Below, piece after piece: positions 44,254-52,448 of a stretch of DNA of 59,004 nt (the first letter of the stretch is position 1; each line of letters starts with the position of its first letter). The stretch lies in the NCBI RefSeq assembly GCF_000374165.1, contig NZ_KB893670.1:96713-155716 (forward strand), in the 5' to 3' direction. Source of the DNA: Parafrankia elaeagni. Lineage in GTDB: Bacteria; Actinomycetota; Actinomycetes; Frankiales; Frankiaceae. The position numbers were made by a program, and so were the translations under genes. The notes under the pieces are model-generated. The model was given only the letters and a program-made list of their open reading frames with translations. It had not been told where the DNA came from and ran no database searches.

Positions 44254-44661
44254 ATGAACATCCGCGAGTTCTACGATGCTGATCCCCGCCGGCGGACGTC
44301 CGAGGAGATCTCTCTCGGCGACGGGTGGACCACCGAGGGCGACGAGCACTCCACCTACCGCCTGAGCTGGGTGGTCGACACCCGGGAGGTCTACACGGTG
44401 CGGGAACCCCACCCGGGTGGAATTCTCGCGCGTTACCTCGACCAGCTGCGGGTCGACCAGGCGGACGTCGACGAGCTCCTGGTCGAGATCCTGGCGCGGG
44501 CGGACCGCTACGACATCGAGGCGGCCCTCGCCGGCTGGCCCGCGGTGATGCCGGAGAAGAACAGTCTGCGCTGGGCATGGCAGCAGCTCACCGCGCTGGA
44601 CCAGGCGAGCACGGCGAGCACGGCGAGCCCCACCGGCCCCGCCAGTCCCGCACGGCCCTGA
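44254..44661 (+). CDS. Conserved-type hypothetical protein
   Basis: A 135-residue soluble protein: MNIREFYDADPRRRTSEEIS, GWTTEGDEHSTYRLSWVVDT, REVYTVREPHPGG, then a helical part (VDELLVEILARADRYDIEAA) and SLRWAWQQLTALDQ. It has mixed alpha/beta composition, no transmembrane segment, and a short Ser/Thr/Ala/Pro tail. GGAGGGG lies about 13 bases ahead of the ATG. I do not recognise the family, though it looks like a real folded protein. Confidence 0.8.
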   Translation: MNIREFYDADPRRRTSEEISLGDGWTTEGDEHSTYRLSWVVDTREVYTVREPHPGGILARYLDQLRVDQADVDELLVEILARADRYDIEAALAGWPAVMPEKNSLRWAWQQLTALDQASTASTASPTGPASPARP

Positions 44662-44687
44662 TCCGACCAGCCCTGACCCGGCCGGCT

Positions 44688-44721
44688 CCCGGGCCCGCGG
44701 GTCTGCACCCGCGGGCCCGGG
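44688..44721. terminator. Bidirectional hairpin terminator
   Basis: A perfect 15-bp stem (CCCGGGCCCGCGGGT and complement) with a CTGC loop between the convergent hypothetical gene and pepA. Confidence 0.9.
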
Positions 44722-44724
44722 GGC

Positions 44725-46560
44725 TCAGGCCTCGGCCGTTCCGGCTCCGGCCAGGTAGGCGAGCAGGGTGCGGACACCCCACCCGGTGCCGCCACGGCTG
44801 ATCTCGCCATCGTCGGAGTCCGCGCGGGCGGTGCCGGCGATGTCGAGGTGCGCCCACGGCCGGCCGGCGGTGAACTCCCGCAGGAACAGCGCCGCGGTGA
44901 TGGAGCCGCCGTTCACGTCCAGCGCCCGGCCGATGTTCGCGAGGTCGGCGACCGGGGAGTCGATCGCCGGTCGGTACTCCTCGGTGAGCGGCAGGCGCCA
45001 GACCCGCTCCCCCGCGGTGGCGGACGCGGCTGTGAGCTCGGCGGCGAGCGTGTCGTCCGAAGCGAACAGGCCTGCGGTGCGCCGGCCCAACGCGACCGTG
45101 ATCGCGCCGGTCAACGTCGCGAGGTCGACCATCTGGTCGGGTTCGAGGGTCGCGGCCGCGTAGGCGAGCCCGTCGGCCAGCACCAGGCGCCCCTCGGCAT
45201 CGGTGTTGAGCACCTCCACCGTGGTCCCGCCCCAGCAGGTGATCACGTCGCCGGGCCGGACAGCGGATGCGCCGATCATGTTCTCCGCCAGGCAGAGCAG
45301 CGCCGTGACCCGGCCGGGAACCGCCAGATCCCCCAGCGCCGTCATCGCTCCCAGGACGGCGGCCGCACCCGACATGTCAGTCTTCATGCTGGCCATCGAG
45401 ACCGACGGTTTGAGGGACAGACCGCCGGAGTCGAACGTGATCCCCTTGCCGACCAGCACCCGGTGGCCGGGAGCGGCCCCCGCGGGCGCGGGCGGGCCGT
45501 CGTAGGTGAGACGGACAAGGCAGGGCGGACGCGGCGACCCGCCGCCGACCGCTACCAGCCCGCCGAAACCCTCACGGATCAGGTCCTCGTGGGTGAGGAC
45601 GGTGACCTCCAGACCGGCCTCGGCGCCAACCCGGCGCGCCTGCTCGGCGAACCAGTGTGGCGTCTTGACCAGGCTCGGCATGTTGATGAGATCACGGGCA
45701 AGGCACACCGCGTCCGCGACCGCCCTCGCTTGGCGCACGGCCTCCGCGATGACCGGTTCCCCGGCCTGCTCGACGCTCAGGACGACGACCCGATCGGCAC
45801 GCAACTCCGCCGCGACGGCGGCCCCCGCGGTTCCCGCGGTTCCCGCGGCGTCCGACCCCTCGCGCGCCGGCTCGCCTGTCGCCGCCTCGCCTGTCGTCAG
45901 CTCGCCTGCCGCCGCCTCGGTCGGACCGGTGGACCCGCCCGCCACCCCAGCCACCTCGGCGCCGGGTGCAGTCGTCGCGGCGGCCCGGTCCCCGTCAGGC
46001 GGAGCGCCGGAGACCGCATCCGCCAGCCGGTAGGAGCCGAGAGAGAAGCCCTCCACAAAGGCGTGGGCCCGGTCGGCGTCCAGGTCCGCGACGACGAGGG
46101 GCCTACCCTTGGCGCCCGCGCGCCGCGCGAGTGCGGCACCGGCCGCGCGCCAGTCAGCCACCTCGCCGGAACCCACACCGAGCAGCATCAGCCGCCACGG
46201 CCGCTCGGCCCGGGACAGGGGAACCACCAGCACCCCGCCGGTATCCGCGCGGAAGCCCTCGTTCTCGATCAGCTGCTCCACATCGACCCCGACACCGGCG
46301 CAGGCCCGCTGACCGCGGTCCGACACGACCACAGTGCCGTCGACGGGTGCGGCCACGACGGCGAGGACGGCGCAGTCAGCGACCGCGCCGTCGGTGTCAG
46401 CGGTGGACCCGTCGGCCTCACCGGCCGGCCCCGCCGGCCCCGCCGGCCCGCCTGCGGGCGGGAGGAGGAACGGAAGGTCAGCAGAGGTGAGGATGACGAG
46501 CGGGGCCCGGTACCTCGACTCCAGCAGATCGGGGCCGGCGACGGCTGCGACAGGGCTCAT
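44725..46560 (-). CDS. pepA: Leucyl aminopeptidase (M17, PepA)
   Basis: A 611-residue cytosolic aminopeptidase that removes N-terminal residues from peptides. The two-metal catalytic region is clear: VGKGITFDSGGLSLK, MKTDMSGAAAVLG and the M17 signature NTDAEGRLVLADGLAYA. The N-terminal domain carries an extra Ala/Thr/Gly/Glu-rich insert of about 65 residues (around residues 195-260), so the protein is about 100 residues longer than usual. The ATG at 46560 (MSPVAAVAG) lacks a strong Shine-Dalgarno. It follows DUF3117 with a 52-base gap. Confidence 0.95.
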   Translation of the reverse strand: MSPVAAVAGPDLLESRYRAPLVILTSADLPFLLPPAGGPAGPAGPAGEADGSTADTDGAVADCAVLAVVAAPVDGTVVVSDRGQRACAGVGVDVEQLIENEGFRADTGGVLVVPLSRAERPWRLMLLGVGSGEVADWRAAGAALARRAGAKGRPLVVADLDADRAHAFVEGFSLGSYRLADAVSGAPPDGDRAAATTAPGAEVAGVAGGSTGPTEAAAGELTTGEAATGEPAREGSDAAGTAGTAGAAVAAELRADRVVVLSVEQAGEPVIAEAVRQARAVADAVCLARDLINMPSLVKTPHWFAEQARRVGAEAGLEVTVLTHEDLIREGFGGLVAVGGGSPRPPCLVRLTYDGPPAPAGAAPGHRVLVGKGITFDSGGLSLKPSVSMASMKTDMSGAAAVLGAMTALGDLAVPGRVTALLCLAENMIGASAVRPGDVITCWGGTTVEVLNTDAEGRLVLADGLAYAAATLEPDQMVDLATLTGAITVALGRRTAGLFASDDTLAAELTAASATAGERVWRLPLTEEYRPAIDSPVADLANIGRALDVNGGSITAALFLREFTAGRPWAHLDIAGTARADSDDGEISRGGTGWGVRTLLAYLAGAGTAEA

Positions 46561-46612
46561 ACCGGGCACCGCGTGCCGCGGATGCCTCGGTGGTGGTTGA
46601 TGACCACCGAAT

Positions 46613-46780
46613 CTAACCGACCGCGACCTTGAGGGCGTCACCCAGCGCGCTCGCCTCGTCGGCCGTGAGTTCGACGACGAGCCGGCCGCCCCCTTCGAGC
46701 GGGACCCGCATGACTATGCCGCGCCCCTCCTTGGTGACCTCGAGCGGACCGTCACCCGTCCGCGGCTTCATGGCCGCCAT
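46613..46780 (-). CDS. DUF3117 family protein
   Basis: A 55-residue protein beginning MAAMKPRTGDGPLEVTKEGR and continuing IVMRVPLEGGGRLVVELTAD. It matches the short, highly conserved actinobacterial DUF3117 family (Rv1211 in M. tuberculosis) over its whole length. GAGG lies 7 bases before the ATG. Function unknown. Same direction as pepA and probably co-transcribed with it. Confidence 0.95.
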   Translation of the reverse strand: MAAMKPRTGDGPLEVTKEGRGIVMRVPLEGGGRLVVELTADEASALGDALKVAVG

Positions 46781-46952
46781 CGGTGCACCTCTTCCTGCCG
46801 TCGGACCTGCGTCTGACGACGATTATCCCGGAGACCCGCCCGCAAACGGAAACACGTCCCAGCAGGGAATCACAACGGTCACGGCAGGGTAGTGATCTCG
46901 ATGGTCTTCCGGGCACTTCCAGGCTCGGCGCTAGTGGATCTGATGCGTTTCA

Positions 46953-47642
46953 CTACTGTTGCCCATCGGCATCCTTGTCCAGCGACACGGTGCCGGGCTC
47001 GCCGGGCTGGTCCTGGACGGGACGGGGCCCGCGCGGCTCGCCCCGGTCGGGCCCGTCGTGGCGGGCATCGCCCCGAGCCACGCCCAGGTCGGTGGAGGTG
47101 CCCAGGCCTGACACCGGGCCACGGCCACCAGCCGGGCCGGGCTCGGTCGGGCTGGGCTCGATCGGGCCGGGCTCGCCAGCGGGGCCAGCGGGGTCGGGCT
47201 CGTCAGCGGGGCGGCCGGTCGCACCGCGGTCGGCGGACGTGCCGCTGTCCGTCGGGGCGCTGTCCGTCGGGGCGCTGTCGGCGTAGAGCTGGTCCGCGGT
47301 GTCATCCCCCGGGTCGGTGGCGGGGTCCCGCACGCCGCCGAGGCGTGCGAGTTCCGCGAGGCGCAGCAGCTCGTCGTCCCGGCGTGCGAGCTCCTCGTCC
47401 CGCCAGGCCAGTTCGTAGGCGAGGCGGGACAGCACCGCGTCGACCTCGGCCATCCGGTAGCCGCGCGCCGCCATCCCGAAACGAACCGCCTCGACGTCAC
47501 CGGAGGCGACGGTCTGGCCGCCGAGACCGACGTGGGGCCCGTCCGGCGCCGCGGGCGCCAACCGGTCGAACCGCCCGACGGCCAGCGCGGCCACGACGAA
47601 CACGACCGTCGCGATGAGGACGATCTCCACTGCGAGCACCAC
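46953..47642 (-). CDS. DivIVA-like membrane-anchored protein
   Basis: A 229-residue protein. An N-terminal membrane helix (EIVLIATVVFVVAALAVGRF) is followed by a DivIVA-type N-terminal motif (VRFGMAARGYRMAEVDAVLS) and a short predicted coiled coil (RLAYELAWRDEELARRDDEL). The second half is disordered Gly/Pro/Asp-rich sequence. Similar to Rv1209 beside folP2. It may help recruit wall-synthesis or division proteins to membranes. The start is uncertain among several GTG codons near 47630-47642. Confidence 0.78.
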   Translation of the reverse strand: MVLAVEIVLIATVVFVVAALAVGRFDRLAPAAPDGPHVGLGGQTVASGDVEAVRFGMAARGYRMAEVDAVLSRLAYELAWRDEELARRDDELLRLAELARLGGVRDPATDPGDDTADQLYADSAPTDSAPTDSGTSADRGATGRPADEPDPAGPAGEPGPIEPSPTEPGPAGGRGPVSGLGTSTDLGVARGDARHDGPDRGEPRGPRPVQDQPGEPGTVSLDKDADGQQ

Positions 47643-47747
47643 GTGGTCGATCGTGCCATGGGCGGCGTCGCCCGGCCGACCCGGGACAGCTGACGCGCCA
47701 GTGGGATGCCTCGCCTGGCCGGCAGGATGTCTGGCAGGCTGGGCCGG

Positions 47748-48710
47748 GTGCCCGTTGATCCTCACCCGACCGCCGACCCCCGCCAGGCCGGACATCCACA
47801 TCCCACGGGAAACCCTCGCCCGACGAGCGGCCAGGCACCGGCCGCCCGGCCGCTGCGGCTCGGTGCGCGCGTGTTCGGCCCGTCCGAGCTCGTCGTGATG
47901 GCGATCGTGAACCGCACGCCGGACTCGTTCTTCGACCGCGGCGCCACCTACGGCGAGGCCGAGGCTCTCGCCGCCGTCGAGGCGGCGGTCGGCGGCGGCG
48001 CCGCGATCATCGACATCGGTGGGATCAAGGCGGCCCCGGGCGAGGAGATCGACGCGGCGGAGGAGCTGCGCCGGATCGGCGGGTTCGTCTCCGCCGTGCG
48101 GGGCCGCCACCCGGACGTGGTGATCAGCGTCGACACGTGGCGTGCCGAGGTCGGGCGGGTGGTCGCGGGCGAGGGCGCCGACCTGCTCAACGACGCCTGG
48201 GGCGGCGTGGACCCGGAACTGGCGGAGGTGGCCGCCGAGTTCGGCACCGGTCTGGTCTGCACCCATGCCGGCCACCTGCCACCGCGGACCCGCCCGCACC
48301 GGATCGCCTACGACGACGTCGTCGCCGACATCGCCGCCACAACCGTCGGGCTGGCCGAGCGCGCGGTCTCGCTCGGGGTGCGGCCGGACGGAGTGCTGAT
48401 CGATCCGGGGCACGACTTCGGCAAGAACAGCCGGCACTCGCTGGAGGCGACCAGGCGGCTGCCGGAGCTGGTGGCCACCGGGTGGCCGGTGCTGATGGCG
48501 ATGTCCAACAAGGACTTCGTCGGCGAGGTGCTGGACGCCCCGGTGGACGAGCGGCTGGAGGGCACCCTGGCGGCGACCGCCGTGGCGGCCTGGCTCGGCG
48601 CCCGCGTCTTCCGCGCACACCAGGTGACCGCGACCTGGCGCGCGCTGCGGATGGTCGCCGCGCTGCGCGGGGATGTCGATCTGCGCATCGCGCGCCGCGG
48701 CGTCGTCTGA
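47748..48710 (+). CDS. folP2: Dihydropteroate synthase-like protein (FolP2 type)
   Basis: About 320 residues of a DHPS-fold TIM barrel. Motifs are ELVVMAIVNRTPDSFFDRGA, GAAIIDIGGIK (pterin/pABA region), ADLLNDAWGG, LIDPGHDFGKN and LMAMSNKDFVGEV. In true FolP the end reads RVHDV; here it is FRAHQVTATWR, and M. tuberculosis FolP2 (Rv1207), the syntenic homologue, is reported to lack DHPS activity. A real folate role is therefore uncertain. The start may be 47748 (GTG), 47727 or 47706 (ATG); none has a clear Shine-Dalgarno. Confidence 0.87.
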   Translation: MPVDPHPTADPRQAGHPHPTGNPRPTSGQAPAARPLRLGARVFGPSELVVMAIVNRTPDSFFDRGATYGEAEALAAVEAAVGGGAAIIDIGGIKAAPGEEIDAAEELRRIGGFVSAVRGRHPDVVISVDTWRAEVGRVVAGEGADLLNDAWGGVDPELAEVAAEFGTGLVCTHAGHLPPRTRPHRIAYDDVVADIAATTVGLAERAVSLGVRPDGVLIDPGHDFGKNSRHSLEATRRLPELVATGWPVLMAMSNKDFVGEVLDAPVDERLEGTLAATAVAAWLGARVFRAHQVTATWRALRMVAALRGDVDLRIARRGVV

Positions 48711-48734
48711 CACCGGCGTTCGCCACACCGGGGG

Positions 48735-49334
48735 CTACTCCCCTTCGGCGAGCTCCGCCGAGGTCGGCGCCGGTGGGTGGCTGGGCCCGTGCCCGGCGGC
48801 GCGGCTCTCCAGGATGTCGAGAGCCTCGGTGACGCTGGTGGCCCAGACCACGATGTCCCGGGCGGGCGGGCGCACGAAGCCTCGGGTGACCAGGTCCTCG
48901 ACGAGCATGCGCAAATGCGCGAACACGCCGTCGTGGTCGAGCACCACGACCGGCTTGGCATGCAGGCCGAGCAGCGCGCCGACCCAGATCTCCAGCAGTT
49001 CCTCCAGGGTGCCCAGCCCGCCGGGGAGGGCCAGGAAACCGTCGGCCCGGTCGTCCATCACCGCCTTGCGCTCACGCATCGTGGCTGTGACGATCAGCTC
49101 GTCGGAGTCGGCATCGCCGACCTCCATCGCGATCAGCACCTCGGGGATGACCCCGATCGTGTGCGCACCGCCGGCCCGCGCGGCGCGGGCGACGGCACCC
49201 ATGCACGACACCGACCCGCCGCCCGACACCAGGCTGTGGCCGCGCCGGGCCAGCTCCGCGCCGACCTCGGCGGCGAGCAGGACGAACGAGTGATCGATCA
49301 GGTCGGACGACGAGCAGTACACGCAGATGTTCAC
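48735..49334 (-). CDS. LOG family protein (TIGR00730)
   Basis: A 199-residue Rossmann-fold LOG protein, cytokinin-riboside-monophosphate phosphoribohydrolase type. It shows VYCSSSD at the start, SLVSGGGSVSCMGAVARAA, the catalytic MRERKAVMDDRADGFLALPG and GGLGTLEELLEIWV. In actinobacteria such enzymes may release adenine-type bases. GTG start overlaps the preceding LOG gene stop by 4 bases. Homologue of Rv1205. Convergent with folP2, 24 bases between. Confidence 0.93.
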   Translation of the reverse strand: MNICVYCSSSDLIDHSFVLLAAEVGAELARRGHSLVSGGGSVSCMGAVARAARAGGAHTIGVIPEVLIAMEVGDADSDELIVTATMRERKAVMDDRADGFLALPGGLGTLEELLEIWVGALLGLHAKPVVVLDHDGVFAHLRMLVEDLVTRGFVRPPARDIVVWATSVTEALDILESRAAGHGPSHPPAPTSAELAEGE

Positions 49335-50185
49335 GACGGGTCCGTCGGCACCGGCCCACCGGCTCCGCCACCGGCGACGCTGCCGCTGCGTGTCTGCTCG
49401 CCGGTCTCCTGCCCACCGGGCGGATCGAGCCGTCCGGTGCCGCGCAGGATGACCTGCACCGCCTCGTCGACGTCGTCGGTCAGGGTCACCAGGTCGAGAT
49501 CGCCCGGTCTGATCCGGGCCGCGTCGAGGACGGTGGTGCGCAGCCAGTCCAGCAGGCCGGCCCAGTAGCTGGTTCCCATCAGCACCACCGGGAAGCGGGT
49601 GACCTTGCCGGTCTGCAGCAGGGTGAGCGCCTCGAAGAGCTCGTCGAGGGTGCCGAAACCACCCGGCATGATCACGAAAGCCTCGGCGTACTTCACGAAC
49701 ATCGTCTTGCGGACGAAGAAGTACCGGAAGCTCACGCCGAGATCGACCCAGTCGTTGAGCGACTGTTCGAACGGCAGCTCGATGCCCAGGCCGACCGACA
49801 GGCCGCCGGCATCCCGCGCGCCCCGGTTCACCGCCTCCATCGCGCCCGGGCCGCCGCCGGTGATCACCGCGTAGCCGGCCTGGGCCAGCGCGGCGCCGAG
49901 CCGGCGTCCAAGCTCGTAGTCGGGCTCGTTCCGGCCGACCCGCGCCGACCCGAACACGGTGACCGCCGGTGGCAGGTCCGCGAGCAGGCCGAACCCCTCG
50001 ACGAACTCGCTCTGGATGCGCAGCACCCGCCACGGGTCGCTGTGGACGAACGACGCCGGGCTGCGGGTGCCGAGCAGACGCTGGTCGGTGGTCGACGCCT
50101 GCACCTGGCCATGACGGGCCGTCACCGGACCGCGGCGTTGCTCCGGCGGCGGCCCCGTCGAATCAGGAGAGGCAGAGCGGGTCAC
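49331..50185 (-). CDS. Second LOG family protein (TIGR00730)
   Basis: A 284-residue LOG paralogue of a longer type. It shows AVTVFGSARVGRNEPDYELG, AGYAVITGGGPGAMEAVNRG, MFVKYAEAFVIMPGGFGTLD and ELFEALTLLQTGK. The Rossmann core is preceded by about 50 residues (VHSDPWRVLRIQSEFVEGFG) typical of the longer group and followed by a Gly-rich tail. GTG start at 50185, start moderately certain. Coupled to the shorter LOG gene downstream, so the two may form a hetero-complex or act on different substrates. Confidence 0.92.
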   Translation of the reverse strand: MTRSASPDSTGPPPEQRRGPVTARHGQVQASTTDQRLLGTRSPASFVHSDPWRVLRIQSEFVEGFGLLADLPPAVTVFGSARVGRNEPDYELGRRLGAALAQAGYAVITGGGPGAMEAVNRGARDAGGLSVGLGIELPFEQSLNDWVDLGVSFRYFFVRKTMFVKYAEAFVIMPGGFGTLDELFEALTLLQTGKVTRFPVVLMGTSYWAGLLDWLRTTVLDAARIRPGDLDLVTLTDDVDEAVQVILRGTGRLDPPGGQETGEQTRSGSVAGGGAGGPVPTDPS

Positions 50186-50291
50186 GCCCCGCACGATACG
50201 CAGATATGCCGTGCGCCCCGGGGTTCCCGGCCCCGGAACCCGGGGTTCCCGGCCCCGGAGCCCGGGATCGGGCCGTGCCACGCCCGGGCGG

Positions 50292-51389
50292 TCACACCGA
50301 CGTGCCGGTGACCAGGTAGGAGCCGAGAACGCGCTCCGCCTCCTCGATCAGCGCCACGTCGACGTACTCGTCCCGGGTGTGGGCGAGGTTCGGGTCACCG
50401 GGGCCGTAGTTGAGCGCCGGGATGCCCAGCGCGGCGAACCGGGCGACGTCCGTCCAGCCGTACTTGGCGACCGGGGTGCGCCCCGTGGCCGCGACGAACG
50501 CGGCCGCGGCCGGGGCGGACAGCCCGGGCGGCGCCCCGGCGGCACTGTCGTCGAGGGCCAGTTCGTACCCGTCGAGCACCTCGGCCACATGCGCGAAGGC
50601 GCCGGGGACGTCCCGGTCGGGGGCGAACCGGAAGTTGACGGTGACCCGGCACTCGTCCGGGATCACGTTGCCCGCGACCCCGCCCTCGATCCGGACCGCG
50701 GACAGCCCCTCACGGTAGGTGCAGCCGTCCAGGGTCACCGAGCGCGGGCGGTAGGCGGCGAGCCGGGTGAGCAGCTCCCCCGTCCCGTGGATCGCGTTGT
50801 CGCCGAGCCAGGAACGGGCCGAGTGCGCGCGCCGGCCGCGGGTCGTGACGACGGCACGCAGCGTCCCCTGGCAGCCTGCCTCGATCTCGCCGGCGGTCGG
50901 CTCCATGAGCACGGCGAGGTCGGCGTCCAGCCAGTCGCGGTGGCCGGCGGCGAGCCGACGCAGCCCGTTCCGCTCGGCCGCGACCTCCTCGTTGTCGTAG
51001 AAGATCCAGGTCACGTCATGCCGGGGCGTGACATCGGTACGGCTAGCGGTAGCCGTACCGAGCAACGCGGCCAGCCGCAGCATCACGGCCACGCCGGCCT
51101 TCATGTCCGACGTCCCGCAGCCGTACAGGCGGGGGCCGTCGAAACGCGCCGGCAGGTTGTCGGCGATCGGCACCGTGTCCAGGTGGCCGGCGAGCAGGAC
51201 CCGGGACGGCAGACCGCGGGTGGTGCGGGCCAGCACCGCGTCGCCGTCCCGGCGGACCTCGAGACCGCCCAGCGCTCCCAGCGCCGTCTCGACGGCCGCC
51301 GCCAGCACCGCCTCGTCACCGCTGACCGACGGGACGTCGACGAGGGCACGGGTCAGGTCGGTCACCGGGAGGGCCAGGTCGAGCTCCAT
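50292..51389 (-). CDS. dapE: Succinyl-diaminopimelate desuccinylase
   Basis: A 365-residue M20-family metallohydrolase that hydrolyses N-succinyl-LL-diaminopimelate, giving LL-DAP for lysine and peptidoglycan. Metal-binding motifs are [50 protein letters not shown] and the later [15 protein letters not shown]. It has the lid/dimerisation domain ([16 protein letters not shown]). ATG at 51389 (MELDLALPV). Next to dapD in the same direction, 36 bases away, as a lysine operon. Confidence 0.95.
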   Translation of the reverse strand: MELDLALPVTDLTRALVDVPSVSGDEAVLAAAVETALGALGGLEVRRDGDAVLARTTRGLPSRVLLAGHLDTVPIADNLPARFDGPRLYGCGTSDMKAGVAVMLRLAALLGTATASRTDVTPRHDVTWIFYDNEEVAAERNGLRRLAAGHRDWLDADLAVLMEPTAGEIEAGCQGTLRAVVTTRGRRAHSARSWLGDNAIHGTGELLTRLAAYRPRSVTLDGCTYREGLSAVRIEGGVAGNVIPDECRVTVNFRFAPDRDVPGAFAHVAEVLDGYELALDDSAAGAPPGLSAPAAAAFVAATGRTPVAKYGWTDVARFAALGIPALNYGPGDPNLAHTRDEYVDVALIEEAERVLGSYLVTGTSV

Positions 51390-51425
51390 GCCGCCGACCC
51401 TAACGGCCGGCGGCACCCGCCCGGG

Positions 51426-52313
51426 TCAGGAGGCGACGCCGTGCTCCCGCAGGATGTCGTTGAGGGCGAGCTTGTCGTGGATCTCGCCCTCCGCCAGGGT
51501 GCGCAGGACGAGGATGCACGGCATGGCGAACTCGCCGGCCGGGAACGAGCGGACCCGGCTGGAACCGACCGCCACCGCGCGCTCGGGGATCTCGCCGCGC
51601 GGGTACTCCTCGCCGGTGACGGCGTCGAAGACGTGCGTCGAGGCGGTCAGGATGGCACCCGCGCCGAGCTTCGCCCCGCGCCGCACGCGTGCGCCCTCGA
51701 CCACCATGCAGCGGCTGCCGACGAACGCGTCGTCCTCCACCACGACCGGCACCGCGCTCGGCGGCTCCAGCACCCCGCCGAGGCCGACGCCGCCGGACAG
51801 GTGCACGTTGCGCCCGACCTGGGCGCAGGAGCCGACCGTCGCCCAGGTGTCGACCAGGGTCCCGGCGCCCACGTAGCCACCGATGTTGGTGTAGCTGGGC
51901 ATCAGCACCGCGCCCGGCTCGATGTGCGCACCCCAGCGGACGATCGCGCCGGGGACCACCCGGACACCGTCGAACCGGGTCTTGAGCGGCACGCGGTCGT
52001 GGAACCTGAAGTCCCCGGCGGCGGACTCGACCATCGGCAGGACCTTGAACGACAACAGGATCGCGCGCTTCGCGCGTTCGTCGACGACGACCGATCCGTC
52101 CGTGCCGACCACCGCCACCCGGGCCTCGCCGGCGTCGATCGCGTCGACCGCGCCAACGATGATCTTGCGGGACTGGGTGTCGTCCGGGGTCAGCTCGGCC
52201 CGGCGCTCCCACAGGTCGTCGATGGCCCGGTCCAGCGGGGAGCCGACCCCGCCGCCGGGCGCCCCGGCCACACCGGCCGGGCTGCTGGACGTTCCTTCGC
52301 TCACGCTGCTCAC
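51426..52313 (-). CDS. dapD: Tetrahydrodipicolinate N-succinyltransferase
   Basis: A 295-residue left-handed beta-helix acyltransferase of the actinobacterial DapD type. It transfers succinyl from succinyl-CoA to tetrahydrodipicolinate. Hexapeptide repeat regions include GAHIEPGAVLMPSYTNIGGY, VGAGTLVDTWATVGSCAQVG and FVGSRCMVVEGARVRRGAKL. The N-terminus (residues 1-40) is poorly conserved and Ser/Gly-rich, and the start is uncertain (52304, 52313 or 52340). In the dap cluster with dapE and dapC. Confidence 0.93.
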   Translation of the reverse strand: MSSVSEGTSSSPAGVAGAPGGGVGSPLDRAIDDLWERRAELTPDDTQSRKIIVGAVDAIDAGEARVAVVGTDGSVVVDERAKRAILLSFKVLPMVESAAGDFRFHDRVPLKTRFDGVRVVPGAIVRWGAHIEPGAVLMPSYTNIGGYVGAGTLVDTWATVGSCAQVGRNVHLSGGVGLGGVLEPPSAVPVVVEDDAFVGSRCMVVEGARVRRGAKLGAGAILTASTHVFDAVTGEEYPRGEIPERAVAVGSSRVRSFPAGEFAMPCILVLRTLAEGEIHDKLALNDILREHGVAS

Positions 52314-52448
52314 GCCTGTAGACCCTACGGTCCGGACCATGGGCGGCGCGCGCGACCACGGACTTCGACCGACTTCGACGGAACGCCGGAGCGTGGCCGG
52401 AGGCGGGGCTGCCGATGGCGGACCCGGACCGGCGGTCTCAGCCGACGG

